From contig NC_081415.1 in NCBI RefSeq assembly GCF_030272615.1, positions 416,916,757-416,980,756 of the forward strand: DNA of 64,000 nucleotides, written 5' to 3'. This DNA comes from Cryptomeria japonica (taxonomy: Eukaryota > Streptophyta > Pinopsida > Cupressales > Cupressaceae). Both the position numbers and the translations under genes were made by a program. The notes beneath the pieces are model-generated. The model was not told the DNA's origin and searched no databases. It saw only the letters and a list, made by a program, of their open reading frames with translations. Below, piece after piece: positions 35,099 to 48,552 of this stretch. Numbering within the stretch: position 1 is the stretch's first letter; each line of letters begins with the position of its first letter.

Positions 35099-36849
35099 CC
35101 AAAAAAACCCCAAATTTACCCTTTTTTTTTTTGTTTATTTATTTTTTTGTATATAATTTTTTGTTTGCATAAAAAAAACCAGTTTCGACTTAACAACATT
35201 TTTTTCTTGTTTTTTTTAATAAAAAATACCCATAAACGAAATACCCAAAAACGTAAAAACCCCCATTTTTTCCATTTGTTACAGTCACATTCATTTGTTC
35301 TTTTTTTTTGTCTTTTCCCAGCATGTTATGGTTTTTTTTTTTAACAAATAGGAGAGATTGATGAATAACCTTCAAATCCATTTAGTATTTGTAGTCCGTT
35401 TTCCTCACAAAGATCCAACAATGGAAAATCTGAAAACCAGTATTGCAAGAAAGAAAAATACAAGACATTATGATCAAACTGATGAACAGAATCCTACCTC
35501 CAAACGCATTCCGGGAAGAGTTTTGATGAAGAGCTCCACCTGCAACTCAAAGCAAATCTCCATTTTTTCTCCCCAAAGTTCCCCCATCTCCATTCCCAAA
35601 AGATCCCAAAAAGAGAACCCCCAAAATATTTCCAAAACTAGGTTAAATGAGGAACCTCTTTTTTTTTTTTTTTGACCTAATTTTCAATTTCGAATTTAGG
35701 CATTTATTTTTTTAAAATAAAAGAGAATCAGAATGGAAAATCATTCCTTTCCACTATTCAATACATCTTATTCGCTTTTCTAATTAAAATTAAAATGCCT
35801 CTATTTCTTATTTAATTCAAATTTTAATTTCTCCATATTACTTTAGCCAACATTTATATTTTGAACTATTAACAAGGGTAAGGTATTTAAATTAATTTAA
35901 ATTTCCAAAAATCAATCCTTTATACTATATCAACTTTACAAGTAAAAAAAATAATTTCTTTTAAATAATAAAATTTACCCTTTCTCTTCCAAAATGCGGA
36001 AATGATTAATTTATTTTTATTTCCCAATGACTTTAAATCTTTCCTTTCTAAAACGCATAACTCATTGAATTTCGTTATTATTAAAATTAACTCGCTACAA
36101 CATAATAAAGCAACCTTTTTAATAAATGACTAATCTCATGAAAGAAACCTATTTATTCTAATTTTCTCAACTACTAATGCATAAATGAACACATTAATTC
36201 AAGTTAAATACTTTAAGCTTGCTACAGTTATAATTAAAGTGATCTCTTTAAATTAACGATTAATCATATAAAAGAAACTACCTATTTTAAATTTCTAAAT
36301 TACAAATGCGTACATCCACTCATTAAATTGAATTAAATACTTGGGATAGCAAACTCCACTTACCTCGCGCATGGCATGCAAATCGAGGAAGTCCACCAAA
36401 TCACACGACATGCAATCCAATGAAAAGAAAGCCCCACGAACCACACACGACGCTCACCTGACCATGGCTAAGGCAAGATGAGAGTTTTATGACCCCCAAA
36501 TCCGAATTCTAAGGATGGAGGAGGTATACTCAACCCTGCGAATCCGAAGGAGATGAACCTCCCTAGGCGGTGTTGTACCTGCAATCTCCTGCACCCATGA
36601 ATCACGCAAGCATACATATACATATACATATTCAATGAAGGCGTTAGCTCGAGATTTATCACAAGAGTTAGGAAACATTTACATTTACACAAGAATCAAT
36701 GCAAGAGCACAATAATAGGTATGCTCAATTATTTATATTATCTAAACTACACATTGCATCACGGTTAACCTACCATTCAAGAATGCCACATAGGAAGTCA
36801 ATCAAGGTCAAACAGGTTTTACAAGTCCGACTAGGGTAGGGGCATTACA

Positions 36850-36862
36850 TTCTCCCCCCCTA
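36850..36862 (-). promoter_or_regulatory. LARD polypurine tract
   Basis: On the minus strand AGGGGGGGAGAA directly precedes the LTR start TGTAATGCCCC. It primes plus-strand DNA synthesis and fixes the element orientation as minus. Confidence 0.85.
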
Positions 36863-39800
36863 GGCTCCAACTTACTCCTGGAAGTCGCAAAGCTAAACGG
36901 AAGTCATGCAACACGTATTAGCCCTTAAACTCAATTAACAATTATCAATTTGCACAAACAACTATTTTGTCAACATTTTAGAACATTATTTATAAATATT
37001 CTATGAATGTCATTATCCATTAACAGAATGCATCTAACATCATTCACATCTTAAAATATTCTAGAATTTACACACAATCATAGTAGAGAAACGAGACTTT
37101 TTCCCTTTTTATTACACCAAATTTAAGCAATTTAAATATATAGACACCGTTATCATACTCATTTATCAAACATGACAAGAAAATATGCTCTCAAGGTCAA
37201 TTTCTTTCACCAATTCATCTCTTTCGCAAAACTTTATCGCATAGAACTAGCTTCAAATATCAATTTCTACAACCAAGTTAACTTTCGACAAATAAGAGCA
37301 ACGTAAGAACTCAATTGTTTACACTTTTCAAACATACAAGAACCTTTCCAATGACTATGCCCCATAACATAGTGACAAGTTAATACCATTTAATCCATGA
37401 TTACACATAATATCCATCCACAAGACTGGTTTGCACAACACAAAAGGCCACATGTGAGCATGTCTAATGCTCGGTCAAAGGTAACATATATGATCAACAT
37501 CTCTATGCCTGCTCTCAGAACAAATACATGATCAACAATATCCATCATCTCACTCAAGGGCTTGATGGTGCTAGGGTACACCATAGCGGTGCTACCTTCC
37601 ATACAAGTCCCTCGTGAATATCCCTTGCTATGTAAGGTGTTTAGCCTCCAAGAGATAGTCACCACTCATAGGTAGGTAGTGGGTCCTAGCTGTCTCATAG
37701 CCTCACATACCTCCATCCTCAAGGTTCCCTATGTCTACTTCCTCGTATACACTCATCCAAGACCGTCTCCTACGTTCTTGGAGAGGAATTCACATTGCAA
37801 CACAAGACCAGCATACGAAAACAACAAGGATAAACCGGTTTAGCCACCAAAGTACAAAAGAATAAAGGTAATAATTGTCAATTCCAACAATAAAACAAGA
37901 AATAATTTCCGGATTTGCAACATCAAATCAAGTAAGATCAAGATTGCAAGTTTGTGGCTAAACTGTCAAGGTCAAAATAAAATAAATTGCTGGCCCACAA
38001 GGAAATAAATAAATAAATAAAAGAAAATCATAAGTGCACATTACATCACTACGTGACTAGCAACTAGCCACCAACGAGGAAGGAAGGAACAATCGTCTAG
38101 CTATCCTAGTAGCTCATCATGTGGTATGGCCAAGTCACACATCCGCATGGCATGGCAATGTGCACTTCAACATCACCTCGCATCACGTTGTCACGCGGCA
38201 TGGCTCTACCCTATACCTATCGGTAGGCCATATGGAAATGTCTACTACATCCCGCATCGTGTCTCAGCACGACATGGCAATACTCCAAGCGGTCAGGGCA
38301 CACAATGGACGTATCCCGCATGGTAGTGTACCTCGCGGATAAGGCACACGTCGGTCACACCCCGCATAGCGATGTTCCTCTCAGGATACTCGCCGTAAGC
38401 TAGAGGTATACATGGCTAAGGTCTACCCACAAGTCTACCAACACTAGTCAGTTGGCAACTTATGTAAGAAAATAACATGCCTCTCATGAAGACAAGGCAA
38501 TAGATGCTCCAATAAAATCCATCAATATGATCAAGAACTGTCATCTATATGCTCAAAATAAAGGATAGGAATTAGGCTGGCACACATGAACCTCATAGAT
38601 TGGTTCATCACAAGGGGAAGTATTGAGTTCACCTATGTTACAGTTTCATTACAGAACTATATTTTTCCTCAGAATAGGGAAGCTAAAGTCGCTTCGCATC
38701 GACATTACTCGTACGCTGTTCATACTATTCAGGGAATGGTGGCTTCTACTACTACCCCTTCACATACTGACTTATCAAAACCCATGGGTTGGCACTCAGT
38801 AAGGAAACAAATAAGCAACATCACATAGCTAGGTATGGTTTCCCACACTCAAAAGTAAACATATTCCCCATGGTTGATTACTTCACCATCCCATGGGCAC
38901 ACAAAACAAGTACAGGTCTCCTCACAACACACACAGAATAGCACCATTACTGGTTTAGTCACATTTACGGGGAGTACCTTACACTATGCTAACATGTACT
39001 TAAGGGAAGTCTTAATTATGCTTTTACACATGAATCGCCAAATAAAGTTTACTCTAGATACACGTTCTAAAATTCTTAACAATTCAAATTTACACAAGGA
39101 AATAACATCATTCTGATATCTTTCTCAAATCTCACTAAGCATTTTCATTCACATTACTAACTATGCAATTTTCTTTTCCAAGCGAAAAAAACTTTCCTCT
39201 TTCAATTAGAAGCCAAAAGCAAACATACAATTTCATATGCGTTATAACAAAATTTCTTCTTAAATCACTGCATTCCAAATAGTATTTCAAAAACAACAAA
39301 TCCTATATTTTAGGCAAGAGGAGGAAGAGAGTTGGAAAATCAACTATTTCCTACGAATACACAAGAACTTCAAGATCACACCATATGCTCGGATATAAGT
39401 CTATCATTTTAGTTGCACGGTTTTCATTTTGCTATCCTTTAGGAAGGTGTCAAAGCATCCTAACATGACATTTCTAATCATTATTGTTGCACTATAATGT
39501 CCTAGTTTTCTGAACAAGAATTCAAGACAACCAAATTTTCTTTTGTAATACAAGTCTTCTTGAGAACAATCACTATTCGTAATACAATACAATACAATAA
39601 TACATCAAATCTAACATTGAAAATTCATAATACGACAAGGAGGTAAATGAAGAGCTATCTACTAGATTTTACACATTTAATGCATACAATTCAACAAGTC
39701 TTTCATTTACTCTTTCTTAAACACAATAAGGCAATTATCTAAATCCAAAGCAAGTTAAATGGTGCATCACTTAATAGGTCCTAAATCACACTAGTTGAAT

Positions 39801-40620
39801 AAGCACATAAAACAATATTTCGAGGAGCACATTAATACACTCCTGAAGCTACTACAACATGTCCTCTTTTGGTATTCCTTTCACATCAAGCAATTTTCAC
39901 AAAATCACTATGCGCATTTTAATGCACCTTACTTAAGATGGAATTTAATTATATTACTCCTACCAAGCACATGGAGAACCCTTTAATGAAAACATACCAT
40001 TTTCTATCATTAACCAAAAATTAACTCCCAAACCAATCCCTTTCACAATCTAAAACACAAAAACGTTATAAGGCTCACACAAGGCTCAAGAAATATCATC
40101 CTTTCTCTTGCAATAAGAAAACTTAAATAAGAGATAACTACACATATCAATTCCTTTTAATTTACTAGAGAGAGAAGAGGAAGAGTCATAGTCACTCAAT
40201 TTACTACATAATAAGCATTAGTATTTGCCATACTAGTCTTTCAAGTGGACAATCATTAAAATCGATCAATACCATAAACAAGCACATACCGTACTTTTAG
40301 ATTCAAGATATTAACAACCAACCCAGATGGATTAGTCAAAAGAGTAAAACAAGTCAAGATCGAAGGTACATACGACTCCCTTTCAAAGTAAGAGAAATCA
40401 TAGACCAAGACCTCAATAAGCAGACAAAACACCTATAATTATCCCCAAAACACCCACATCAATAAGGTGAAAACAAGGTGTGAACACTCACGTTACACAC
40501 AAGTAGGGTTTGTTAAATCACACCCTCACATCAAGCTGGACAAGCACACAACATAAGGTAGACACACACACACCAACTAAGGGCACAAGAAAAACCAGAG
40601 ATCCCAGTGTTGCAACATGG
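36863..40620 (-). other. Non-coding LARD interior
   Basis: No gag, protease, RT, RNase H or integrase motif is seen on either strand, and the longest frames are under 100 codons. A CpG-containing repeat block lies at 38120-38400. The interior presumably carries packaging and dimerisation signals used with proteins from a helper element; the helper is inferred. Confidence 0.75.
38120..38400. repeat. Degenerate CCCGCATNG-type repeats in the LARD interior
   Basis: CGCATGGCATGG, CGCATCACG, CCCGCATCGTG, CCCGCATGGTAG and CCCGCATAGCG recur, mostly 40-70 bases apart, alongside GCATGGCAAT or GACATGGCAAT. The block is richer in CpG than its surroundings and may be an eroded tandem array. Confidence 0.5.
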
Positions 40621-40632
40621 GCTCTGATACCA
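40621..40632 (-). promoter_or_regulatory. LARD primer binding site, tRNA-iMet
   Basis: The minus strand reads TGGTATCAGAGC two bases after the LTR end. This is the standard plant initiator tRNA-Met primer site; the match continues to TGGTATCAGAGCCC. Confidence 0.93.
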
Positions 40633-40634
40633 AG

Positions 40635-43600
40635 TATAATGCCCCACCAGGAAACCCCTAAGGGTTTAAGTTAAAAACACTCAATAGAGTGTAAATATAT
40701 ATATATATTTATAATAATATTTAAGAGTATTACTGATTAGTTACAAGATTAAGATATTTTGGAGTTATCTAAAACTTAGATAACACAGCGGAAGGCTAAA
40801 CGAACCTAAGGAGTTTCCCAATGTGATTACGTAACCTTACCACCTGACTCAACTCGCGTAAAATGATCCAATAAACTGGTTATCGTAATTACGAGATAAT
40901 GCATAAGACATGGACATATATTTATGTTCGATAAATTGATGTCTTAGAATTTTAGGAAGCGCTCATTTACTTTGGGTGGTTAGGAGGCCATCGTGAGATT
41001 ATTTACTCAATACACTTTAAAACATAATTAATTTAAAAGGCCTCCCTTAAGGTTCAAAGCGATTAATATACCGAAGTTCATTCATTTGGTTTTAAGGTAA
41101 CCACCCACATTTGATATCTTTCTTAAATATTAAAAGTATGGCTAATAAGATGAGATTCATTCATTAAGGATTAAACTACCATTAATAGAGTGAGGTTCCT
41201 TCATTTGAATTCAAGCATAACCAACTAATGAGTTGTAGTTCTTTTATGGAGGATAAGATGCAAGAAGCCATAGAGTTCATTCATTGAAGCTTTAATAGTG
41301 CTATTAGATGGACTCAATTCATTAAGGTGGATATGTATTAGGACACATGAGTTCATCCTTTAAATTAAAATATAGTTAGCAAGATGAAATTCATCATTAC
41401 AAGATTAAAATATAAGTTCATAGTGACGTTCTCCCATTAGGTTTAGAATATAACTATCTTATTGCATGTCACTCTTTTTAGTTAAATGAAGTTAATATGA
41501 AGAGATACATTTACTAGAATTAAGATATAAACAACTATACGAATACTCCCCTTTTTGGTTCAATTTTAGCAATCATAAAGAGATTCTTTTATTAGGGTTA
41601 TATTTATGGATAAATAGTTGAGTTCACCCAATTATCAAGTTAATTTGTTAAGGATTATTTGTTAAGATTAAAACATAAATAACTAAACAAATTCATCCAA
41701 TATAGTGTAGTATGATTAACATGGCGATACTCATTTAAGAAGATAAAAAGTAAATACCTATATGATGTTCATCCTTTAGATTTCAACTTAGAAATTACAA
41801 CATTAGTACTAACTTTGTTACCCATACACATTCGATCAATTTACCAACTTATATCAAGCTAAAACAATAAAGGCACCCCAATGAGATTCTTTCCACAATT
41901 ATTTCCTTTAATTAACATAAACCAAATTCTTTTCCATAATCATACTTACAATGTTTTATGAACCTGATTACTACATTTATCAAGATGAATAATTTTATGC
42001 GCTTTGATTTAGCTTCATTAAATTCACACCATACACTTATGAAAAGCAACCATACATGATAACCTTAAGTACGAAATAAAAGAAACAAGTCATCGCATAA
42101 CACGGATATGATCTGGGAGTTCACCCCTAAGGGCTACATCTCCGGGTCTGCTCAACTGCAAGACCCCTCTGACATTTAAATATAGTTAAGAATACATAAT
42201 TTGCATGTCTTTTACATCCTTGCCACTTGAGCGAACTCAACCCATATACAACAGTCACCTCGGTAAATAATTACATAATGATCCCCTCTGAAGCGGATCC
42301 TACAAAATACATCAAAGCAATAACCAGGAATTCTTAACTGTTGGTACCCTAACTGAAGACTTGACCGACGTTGACCAGACATAAGCAATCAGACGACAGG
42401 GTCCCAACATTCCTATCAAGGGCGTGCTAATATAATAGACATAACGATTACCAAATTATTAAGCCATGCTCAAACGTTAACGGGCAGTTACAACATTTCC
42501 TCAAGTTGACTTAAGCATCTAAACATATTATTTAATCCTTAGATAAACACCAAAGACAAGTTGGTTTTACAAAAGTAATCTAGCCCCTTCTCTAACTATA
42601 CAAAAAAAATTACCCTTTTTCTATAAAGATCAAAATACATTGAGAGTAAATAAAGGAATGGGAAAATCATTTCCGAGCTAAATTGAGCTTCTATTGCATA
42701 CACAAAAAAGGGTTAAAGTCTAATGCCACCATTCAATTTTCTCATTATCATTTAAACGCGAGTCCCCATATTTTCCACTTAAATGAAATAAAACTTAAAT
42801 ACACATTTCAACATTTGTAAAGATAATGAAAATCATTGCCATATTACATTCCAAAAATCAATATATATCATCAAATTATATATGCTAATTAGATGTTACC
42901 TATATTAACATATATTTTAATATATCTATTTATCCCTCTCTTTTTTTAAAAGGAAAAACATTACTTATTAAAATATACATCTCAACTCACATTTTTAATA
43001 TAAAATATTGCTTATAATATATTTATATTAATAAGCATCTTTTTTTTTTTTTTGTATAAAATAAAACAAACTATATTCAAATTTTAACTTCCCTAAAATA
43101 CTAAATAATAATTTAAAAAAAATAGTAAAAAAAATTAGAGGGCGGCCAACCCTAGGCGGCGAAACCCTAGGGCGGCCGTGCCCTAGCCGAAGAGGCTGCG
43201 GCCTCCACGGAGGATGCAGGCCCCTCGGCCTCCACTTACAGTGGAGTCGGGGGTACTGCGCCCGCCGTTGGGGTCGCAGGCCCTTCGGCTCCCCCACACA
43301 GTGGCGCCGGGAGGAGCTGCGGCCTCCATGGGAGACGCAGTCCCCTTCGGCCCCCATTGTGTGTGGGCACCGAATGGAGCTGCGGCGGCACCGCGGGGAG
43401 GGGCGGGTTGAGCTTCGGCTCCCCCCCAAAAACCCCAAATTTACCCTTTTTTATTGTTTATTTATTTTTTTGTATATAATTTTTTGTTTGCATAAGAAAA
43501 ACTAGTTTCGACTTAACAACATTTTTTTCTTTTTTTTTTCTATAAAAAATACCCATAAACGAAATACCCAAAAATGTAAAAACCCCCATTTTTTCCATTT

Positions 43601-45185
43601 GTTACAGTCACATTCATTTGTTCTTTTTTTTCGTCTTTTCCCAGCATGTTATGGTTTTTTTTTTTAACAAATAGGAGAGATTGATGAATAACCTTCAAAT
43701 CCATTTAGTATTTGCAGTCCGTTTTCCTCACAAAGATCCAATAATGGAAAATCTGAAAACCAGTATTGCAAGAAAGAAAAATACAAGACATTATGATCAA
43801 ACTGATGAACAAAATCCTACCTCCAAACGCATTCCGGGAAGAGTTTTGATGAAGAGCTCCACCTGCAACTCAAAGCAAATCTCCATTTTTTCTCCCCAAA
43901 GTTCCCCCATCTCCATTCCCAAAAGATCCCAAAAAGAGAACCCCCAAAATATTTCCAAAACTAGGTTAAATGAGGAACCTCTTTTTTTTTTTTTTGACCT
44001 AATTTTCAATTTCGAATTTAGGCATTTATTTTTTTAAAATAAAAGAGAATCAGAATGGAAAATCATTCCTTTCCACTATTCAATACATCTTATTCGCTTT
44101 TCTAATTAAAATTAAAATGCCTCTATTTCTTATTTAATTCAAATTTTAATTTCTCCATATTACTTTAGCCAACATTTATATTTTGAACTATTAACAAGGG
44201 TAAGGTATTTAAATTAATTTAAATTTCCAAAAATCAATCCTTTATACTATATCAACTTTACAAGTAAAAAAAATAATTTCTTTTAAATAATAAAATTTAC
44301 CCTTTCTCTTCCAAAATGCGAAAATGATTAATTTATTTCTATTTCCCAATGACTTTAAATCTTTCCTTTCTAAAACGCATAACTCATTGAATTTCGTTAT
44401 TATTAAAATTAACTTTTAAATTAACTCGCTACAACATAATAAAGCGACCTTTTTAATAAATGACTAATCTCATGAAAGAAACCTATTTATTCTAATTTTC
44501 TCAACTACTAATGCATAAATGAACACATTAGTTCAAGTTAAATACTTTAAGCTTGCTACAGTTATAATTAAAGTGATCTCTTTAAATTAACGATTAATCA
44601 TATAAAAGAAACTACCTATTTTAAATTTCTAAATTACAAATGCGTACATCCACTCATTAAATTGAATTAAATACTTGGGATAGCAAACTCCACTTACCCC
44701 GCGCATGGCATGCAAACCGACGAAGTCCACCAAATCACACAACATGCAACCCAACGAAAAGAAAGCCCCACGAACCACACACGACGCTCACCTAACCATG
44801 GCTAAGGCAAGATGAGAGTTTTATGACCCCCAAATCCGAATTCTAAGGATGGAGGAGGTATACTCAACCCTGCGAATCCGAAGGAGATGAACCTCACCCT
44901 AGGCGGTGTTGTACCTGCAATCTCCTACACCTATGAATCACGCAAGCATACATATACATATACATATTCAATGAAGGCGTTAGCTCGAGATTTATCACAA
45001 GAGTTAGGAAACATTTACATTTACACAAGAATCGATGTAAGAGCACAATAATAGGTATGCTCAATTATTTATATTATCTAAACTACACATTGCATCATGG
45101 TTAACCTACCATTCAAGAATGCAACATAGGAAGTCAATCGAGGTCAAACGGATTTTACAAGTCCGACTAGGGTAGGGGCATTACA
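40635..45185 (-). repeat. LARD 5' LTR (right copy)
   Basis: 4551 bases. The promoter-bearing 5' LTR in element orientation. Its inner end has changed from TG to TA (40635-40636) since insertion, while the outer end keeps GGGGCATTACA. It carries the short AT repeat at 40692-40706 and the GC-rich island at 43135-43430. Confidence 0.93.
43135..43430. repeat. GC-rich minisatellite island in the right LARD LTR
   Basis: Same array as at 34805-35098, with units from about 43198. The two copies differ at a few positions, mostly at CpG sites. Confidence 0.8.
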
Positions 45186-45190
45186 CCTTC
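45186..45190. repeat. Right target site duplication of the LARD (CCTTC)
   Basis: Identical to 32237-32241. Removing the LARD and one copy joins CTCCTCCGTACCTTC to GAGTATATT. Confidence 0.92.
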
Positions 45191-45207
45191 GAGTATATTA
45201 ATCCTTA

Positions 45208-45653
45208 GTTTTCAAGGCTGGGAGACCTCTGAAATAGCTGTTCAATAGACAAAATTGATTCAAAATCAAAGAGCAAAGTGGCATGATAAATATATCAAGG
45301 ACAATAAATTCAAAGCTGGTGACTGGGCACTACTGTATGATTCCATATATAAAGATGCTATGGGAAAACTTCAAACCAGGTGGTTAGGTCCATATGAGAT
45401 AGAAGAAGTTTTCCAGAATGGAGCTGTTCGTTTGTCCACAATTGATCCTGTTCGATTCAAACTCTTAGTAAATGGTCACCGACTATGTCTATATCATAAG
45501 CCGACCACTAAACAAGAGTTCCTGCAACAATTTGCTCGACAGGATGAAACAAAGGTTCCTGCAACAACTCATCAGCTTCCTGCTACAGTTAAGCAAAGTA
45601 ATAAAGGTAAAGTTCCTGCAGCCTCTGCAGTGAACATGTTTGCCACTTCATAA
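45208..45653 (+). pseudogene. Integrase C-terminal region of a Ty3/gypsy element
   Basis: The block reads IQNQRAKWHDKYIKDNKF, then KAGDWALLYDS, LQTRWLGPYEIEEVFQNG, AVRLSTID, and VNGHRLCLYHKP. This is the C-terminal DNA-binding part of a plant Ty3/gypsy integrase, followed by a Gln- and Thr-rich tail. A stop at 45246 and loss of everything upstream (zinc finger and DDE core) make it a fragment. It may belong to the element whose LTR starts at 30209. Confidence 0.85.
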
Positions 45654-45902
45654 TAAAATATTTGCATATCTTATGGGAATATTCTTCTTCGTAAATAAAA
45701 TTATATCCATGTCATTCCATCCCACGTTCTTACCTGTCATTTCACTTCATTTCGCCATCATTTTTCGTACAACTGCAGGTATGTGTATATTGTATTTTGT
45801 TTTAATTATGCATTTATTAGTTCATTATGATTATATCCTTTTTAAATCCACTCCACTTCCCAAAATCTCGTCAGCTTGTGTGGACACGTGCTAGGTTAAG
45901 TT

Positions 45903-45912
45903 GGGGGGGGGG
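45903..45912 (+). promoter_or_regulatory. Poly-G / internal polypurine-like tract
   Basis: GTTAAGTT is followed by ten G and then TGCTTTATGG. A similar AAGTTTGGGGG tract is familiar, from memory, between pol and the env-like frame in Athila elements. It could be an internal polypurine tract or, less likely, mark an LTR start at 45913. Confidence 0.5.
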
Positions 45913-46133
45913 TGCTTTATGGTTTGGTTTCCAAAGTGATTGATTATCCATCCTTTCTAGTATTCCGAATTGATTTCTTTCCATCATTGCTTATCATGCT
46001 ATTATTTCACGCAAGGGAATAATAAATTATGCCGCCAGAATTGAGATATGTATGGAATCTCAATTTAGCAAGTCTTTTAGATATTTTGGTCTTCTGTTTC
46101 TTAGCTGTAGAGTAAAAAATAGCAGAGTAAGAG

Positions 46134-48552
46134 ATGGGTGGTGATCCAATTCACCATGAGCCAATAGTTCATGAAGTGTTGCTGCAGGATACTCTTTGTG
46201 AGCATTATTTTAGACACCACGGCTGGCTGGATTACTTCTTGAAAATTAGAGATTATAACGAAGAAATTGCTTCAGAATTTATGCATTCCTTTAATGAAGG
46301 AGAAGCTACAGTTAAAGGCTTGAGGGTTATTGCTACGAAGTAGAAAATAGCAGAAGTAACGAGATTCTCGTAGGAAGGAGAACTATTTCCAGAATCAAAA
46401 GATGCAATGAGCACTAGGGCAGAGTTCACAATTCCCATGGATGGACCCCTAGTGGTGGACAAAGGAACTAGAAGGGTTTCTCTGCCAACAGAGTGGCCTC
46501 AGGTAGCTTTGTATGTTATGAAATACATTACATGTGGGGGGTGATATTCAAATCTGCATTCACCTTATTTTAAATTACTTAGTCATCTACGGCATGGCCG
46601 ATGAGTGAATGTTCCTAATTTCTTATACCACCTCATTTTTACAAGTGCTAAGGAGACACAAAAAAATGGAAATCACTTTGTTAGACATAATGGATTGGTT
46701 AAGATGCTTGTACAATGGTCCTTGAGAGACATTTTACAAATGGAATGGGGCATATTTGAGGATATATTGCAGTTTAGGGTTGAAGATGCTCCTGCTGCAG
46801 AGAATCCGCCGGTTGAAGAAGAAAATGTTGCGGAACCCTCTTCCCCCATAGTTGCTGAAGACAAGGATTTGCTTGTTGCTAAAGGAGCCATGGTTATAAT
46901 GGAGGAAGAGATGACGAAGGCAAATATGGAACAACCCTCTACTTCTCTTCAAAGAGATTTATCAATTCCTCTAAGAAAAGGGAAGGAGTTGGAAAGGGAT
47001 GAAATAGATGAAGAACCCATGGCCCAGCCGTAGGTAACTCAGATTCCTCCTGTAGCCAAGAGGCATAGGACAAAAAGAAAAACTCCTACAGCAACTGAAG
47101 CAACTCCTGCATCTACTCTAAAGGTTTATGTGAGAAGAACACGTAGTAAGACACAAAAGGCTCATTCTAAGGGTAATCCGATAGAGGTTATTACAGTGGA
47201 AACTTTAGAAGAAGGAAGTCCTGCAGATATTGAAATTCAAGAAGATGGAAGCCCTGTGGATGATAAAATCCATGTAAAAGTTGATGAGGATAGACTAGCA
47301 AATCTTGCTTTTGTGGCACAACAATTTGAAGAAATTGTTGGAAATATTTCTCAGCATCTTGAAGAAATTGTTGGAGATATTCCTGAGTAGTTTGAAGGGA
47401 CTGTTAGAGACATTCTACAACAACCTGAGGAAAATATTGGAGATATGCCAGCATAGATTGAGGAGTTTATTGAGGAAATCCCACGGTCTAAGGTAGCACC
47501 TATTAGACCTCCTTCATCCCTAAGTAGTTTATCTATTGCTTTAACATTTTATAGAAGATGGGAAATAGAGAGGGCTAGGTTGCAAGGAATTATTGATAAA
47601 CAACAAAAAGAAATTGAAAAGAGAGATAACAGAATTGAGGAATTAGAGGCTAAGGTAGAAATAATTGTTGGTATGGTTCCTGAGTTGATGCAGTGTAGGT
47701 CACCTCCAAGGGTTTATGCAGTGCACTTGAAGGAGCGGTATTTGAACTTCAAACTGAACTGCATTATTAGAGACCTTAGCCCCTCCTTAGAAACACCTGA
47801 AGAATTATTTTATGCTTACCAAACCTCTCCACCGGCTATGAAGAATTTTCTATGTGAATTGTACTTACATAACTATGCTGTACCCTCAGACAGTGAGTGG
47901 AACCCTATATTGTATATTGGGGATATCCATATTAAAGATTTAATGTCATGGATCCAAAATGAGATCATCTTGGGGGCACAAGCCAAGGAATATGAAAAAT
48001 TAGAGTTTGACTGTCCATTACCATTAAGGAGAGAATCAAAAGCACCAAGAGTTCTTTATTATGAGTGGCAGAAATTACTGGTAAGAGATGATGTTAGAAA
48101 ATTAGTGCTTCCAATGAGAGAAGAAATCTATCAGGCATATGAGCATTTGGTTTAGACTGGCAGGACAACTACAATAGAAGGGTTAACTCAGCGCTGGAAT
48201 AATCTACTAGAATAGTTAAAACAAGGAGAACCTTATTCACTACATAATTTTCAAGAAGCCATGCAAAGAGCCCCTAGATATATACAGTTAGGCAGGGAGA
48301 AAGCCAACAATTGGCTACCATTGATCTTTTAGCCCCCAATCCTTATGTGGCAGCTTTTGGCATGTTAGCCTACGGAACAAAACTATGATGCAGTCACAGA
48401 AGAATCAGCTAGATGGTCCAGGCTGAAAAAAATGAAAGGATTTTATTGGAACTTGGCTTCAGGGGGGATAGGTCAGGGTACCATTGGTGATTTGAGAGTT
48501 ATTGCAAGAGTCAGAAATTTTCCTTTTGCTGTAAGATCAGCAAGCTCTTAAA
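46134..48552 (+). pseudogene. Env-position additional ORF downstream of integrase, decayed
   Basis: Blocks at 46134-46343, 46605-47033, 47130-47390 and 47580-48155, with coding-like stretches between, form a protein of about 800 codons with several stops. The first part (EIASEFMHSFNEGEATVKGL, then EFTIPMDGPLVV) resembles proteins annotated as putative plant transposon protein. The middle is acidic, with imperfect repeats of EEIVGNI/EEIVGDIPE (47320-47390). A coiled coil follows (47580-47680), then a globular C-terminal part. A polypurine tract lies on each side. No membrane segment is evident, so env-like refers only to position. Confidence 0.6.

Larger units (their letters stand above)
32242..36849 (-). 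repeat. LARD 3' LTR (left copy)
   Basis: 4608 bases, nearly identical to 40635-45185. In element orientation it is the 3' LTR because the polypurine tract adjoins it at 36850. It keeps both intact ends (TG...CA). It differs from the other copy by scattered substitutions and a much longer AT repeat at 32302-32380. The short frames inside are not supported as genes. Confidence 0.93.
32242..45185 (-). mobile_element. Complete Large Retrotransposon Derivative (LARD), non-autonomous
   Basis: A 12.9-kb element with LTRs at 32242-36849 and 40635-45185 and a 3.8-kb interior without any coding domain. CCTTC flanks it on both sides (32237-32241 and 45186-45190). The termini are TGTAATGCCCC and GGGGCATTACA. 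A tRNA-iMet primer site (40621-40632) and a polypurine tract (36850-36862) both lie on the minus strand and fix the orientation. LTRs of 4-5 kb with a non-coding interior of 3.5-4 kb match LARDs described in Triticeae. It depends on another element for protein; the termini and primer type suggest a chromovirus donor. Confidence 0.93.

Noticed and set aside
34785..35156. Overlapping open frames on both strands in the GC-rich block
   Set aside because: They come from the GC-rich minisatellite, occur on both strands, and the same block in the other LTR has shifted frames. No domain is present.
35358..35675. 105-118 codon frame in both LARD LTRs (also 43681-44037)
   Set aside because: It is conserved only because the LTRs are young duplicates. 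Composition is low-complexity and it ends in a poly-T-encoded Phe run.
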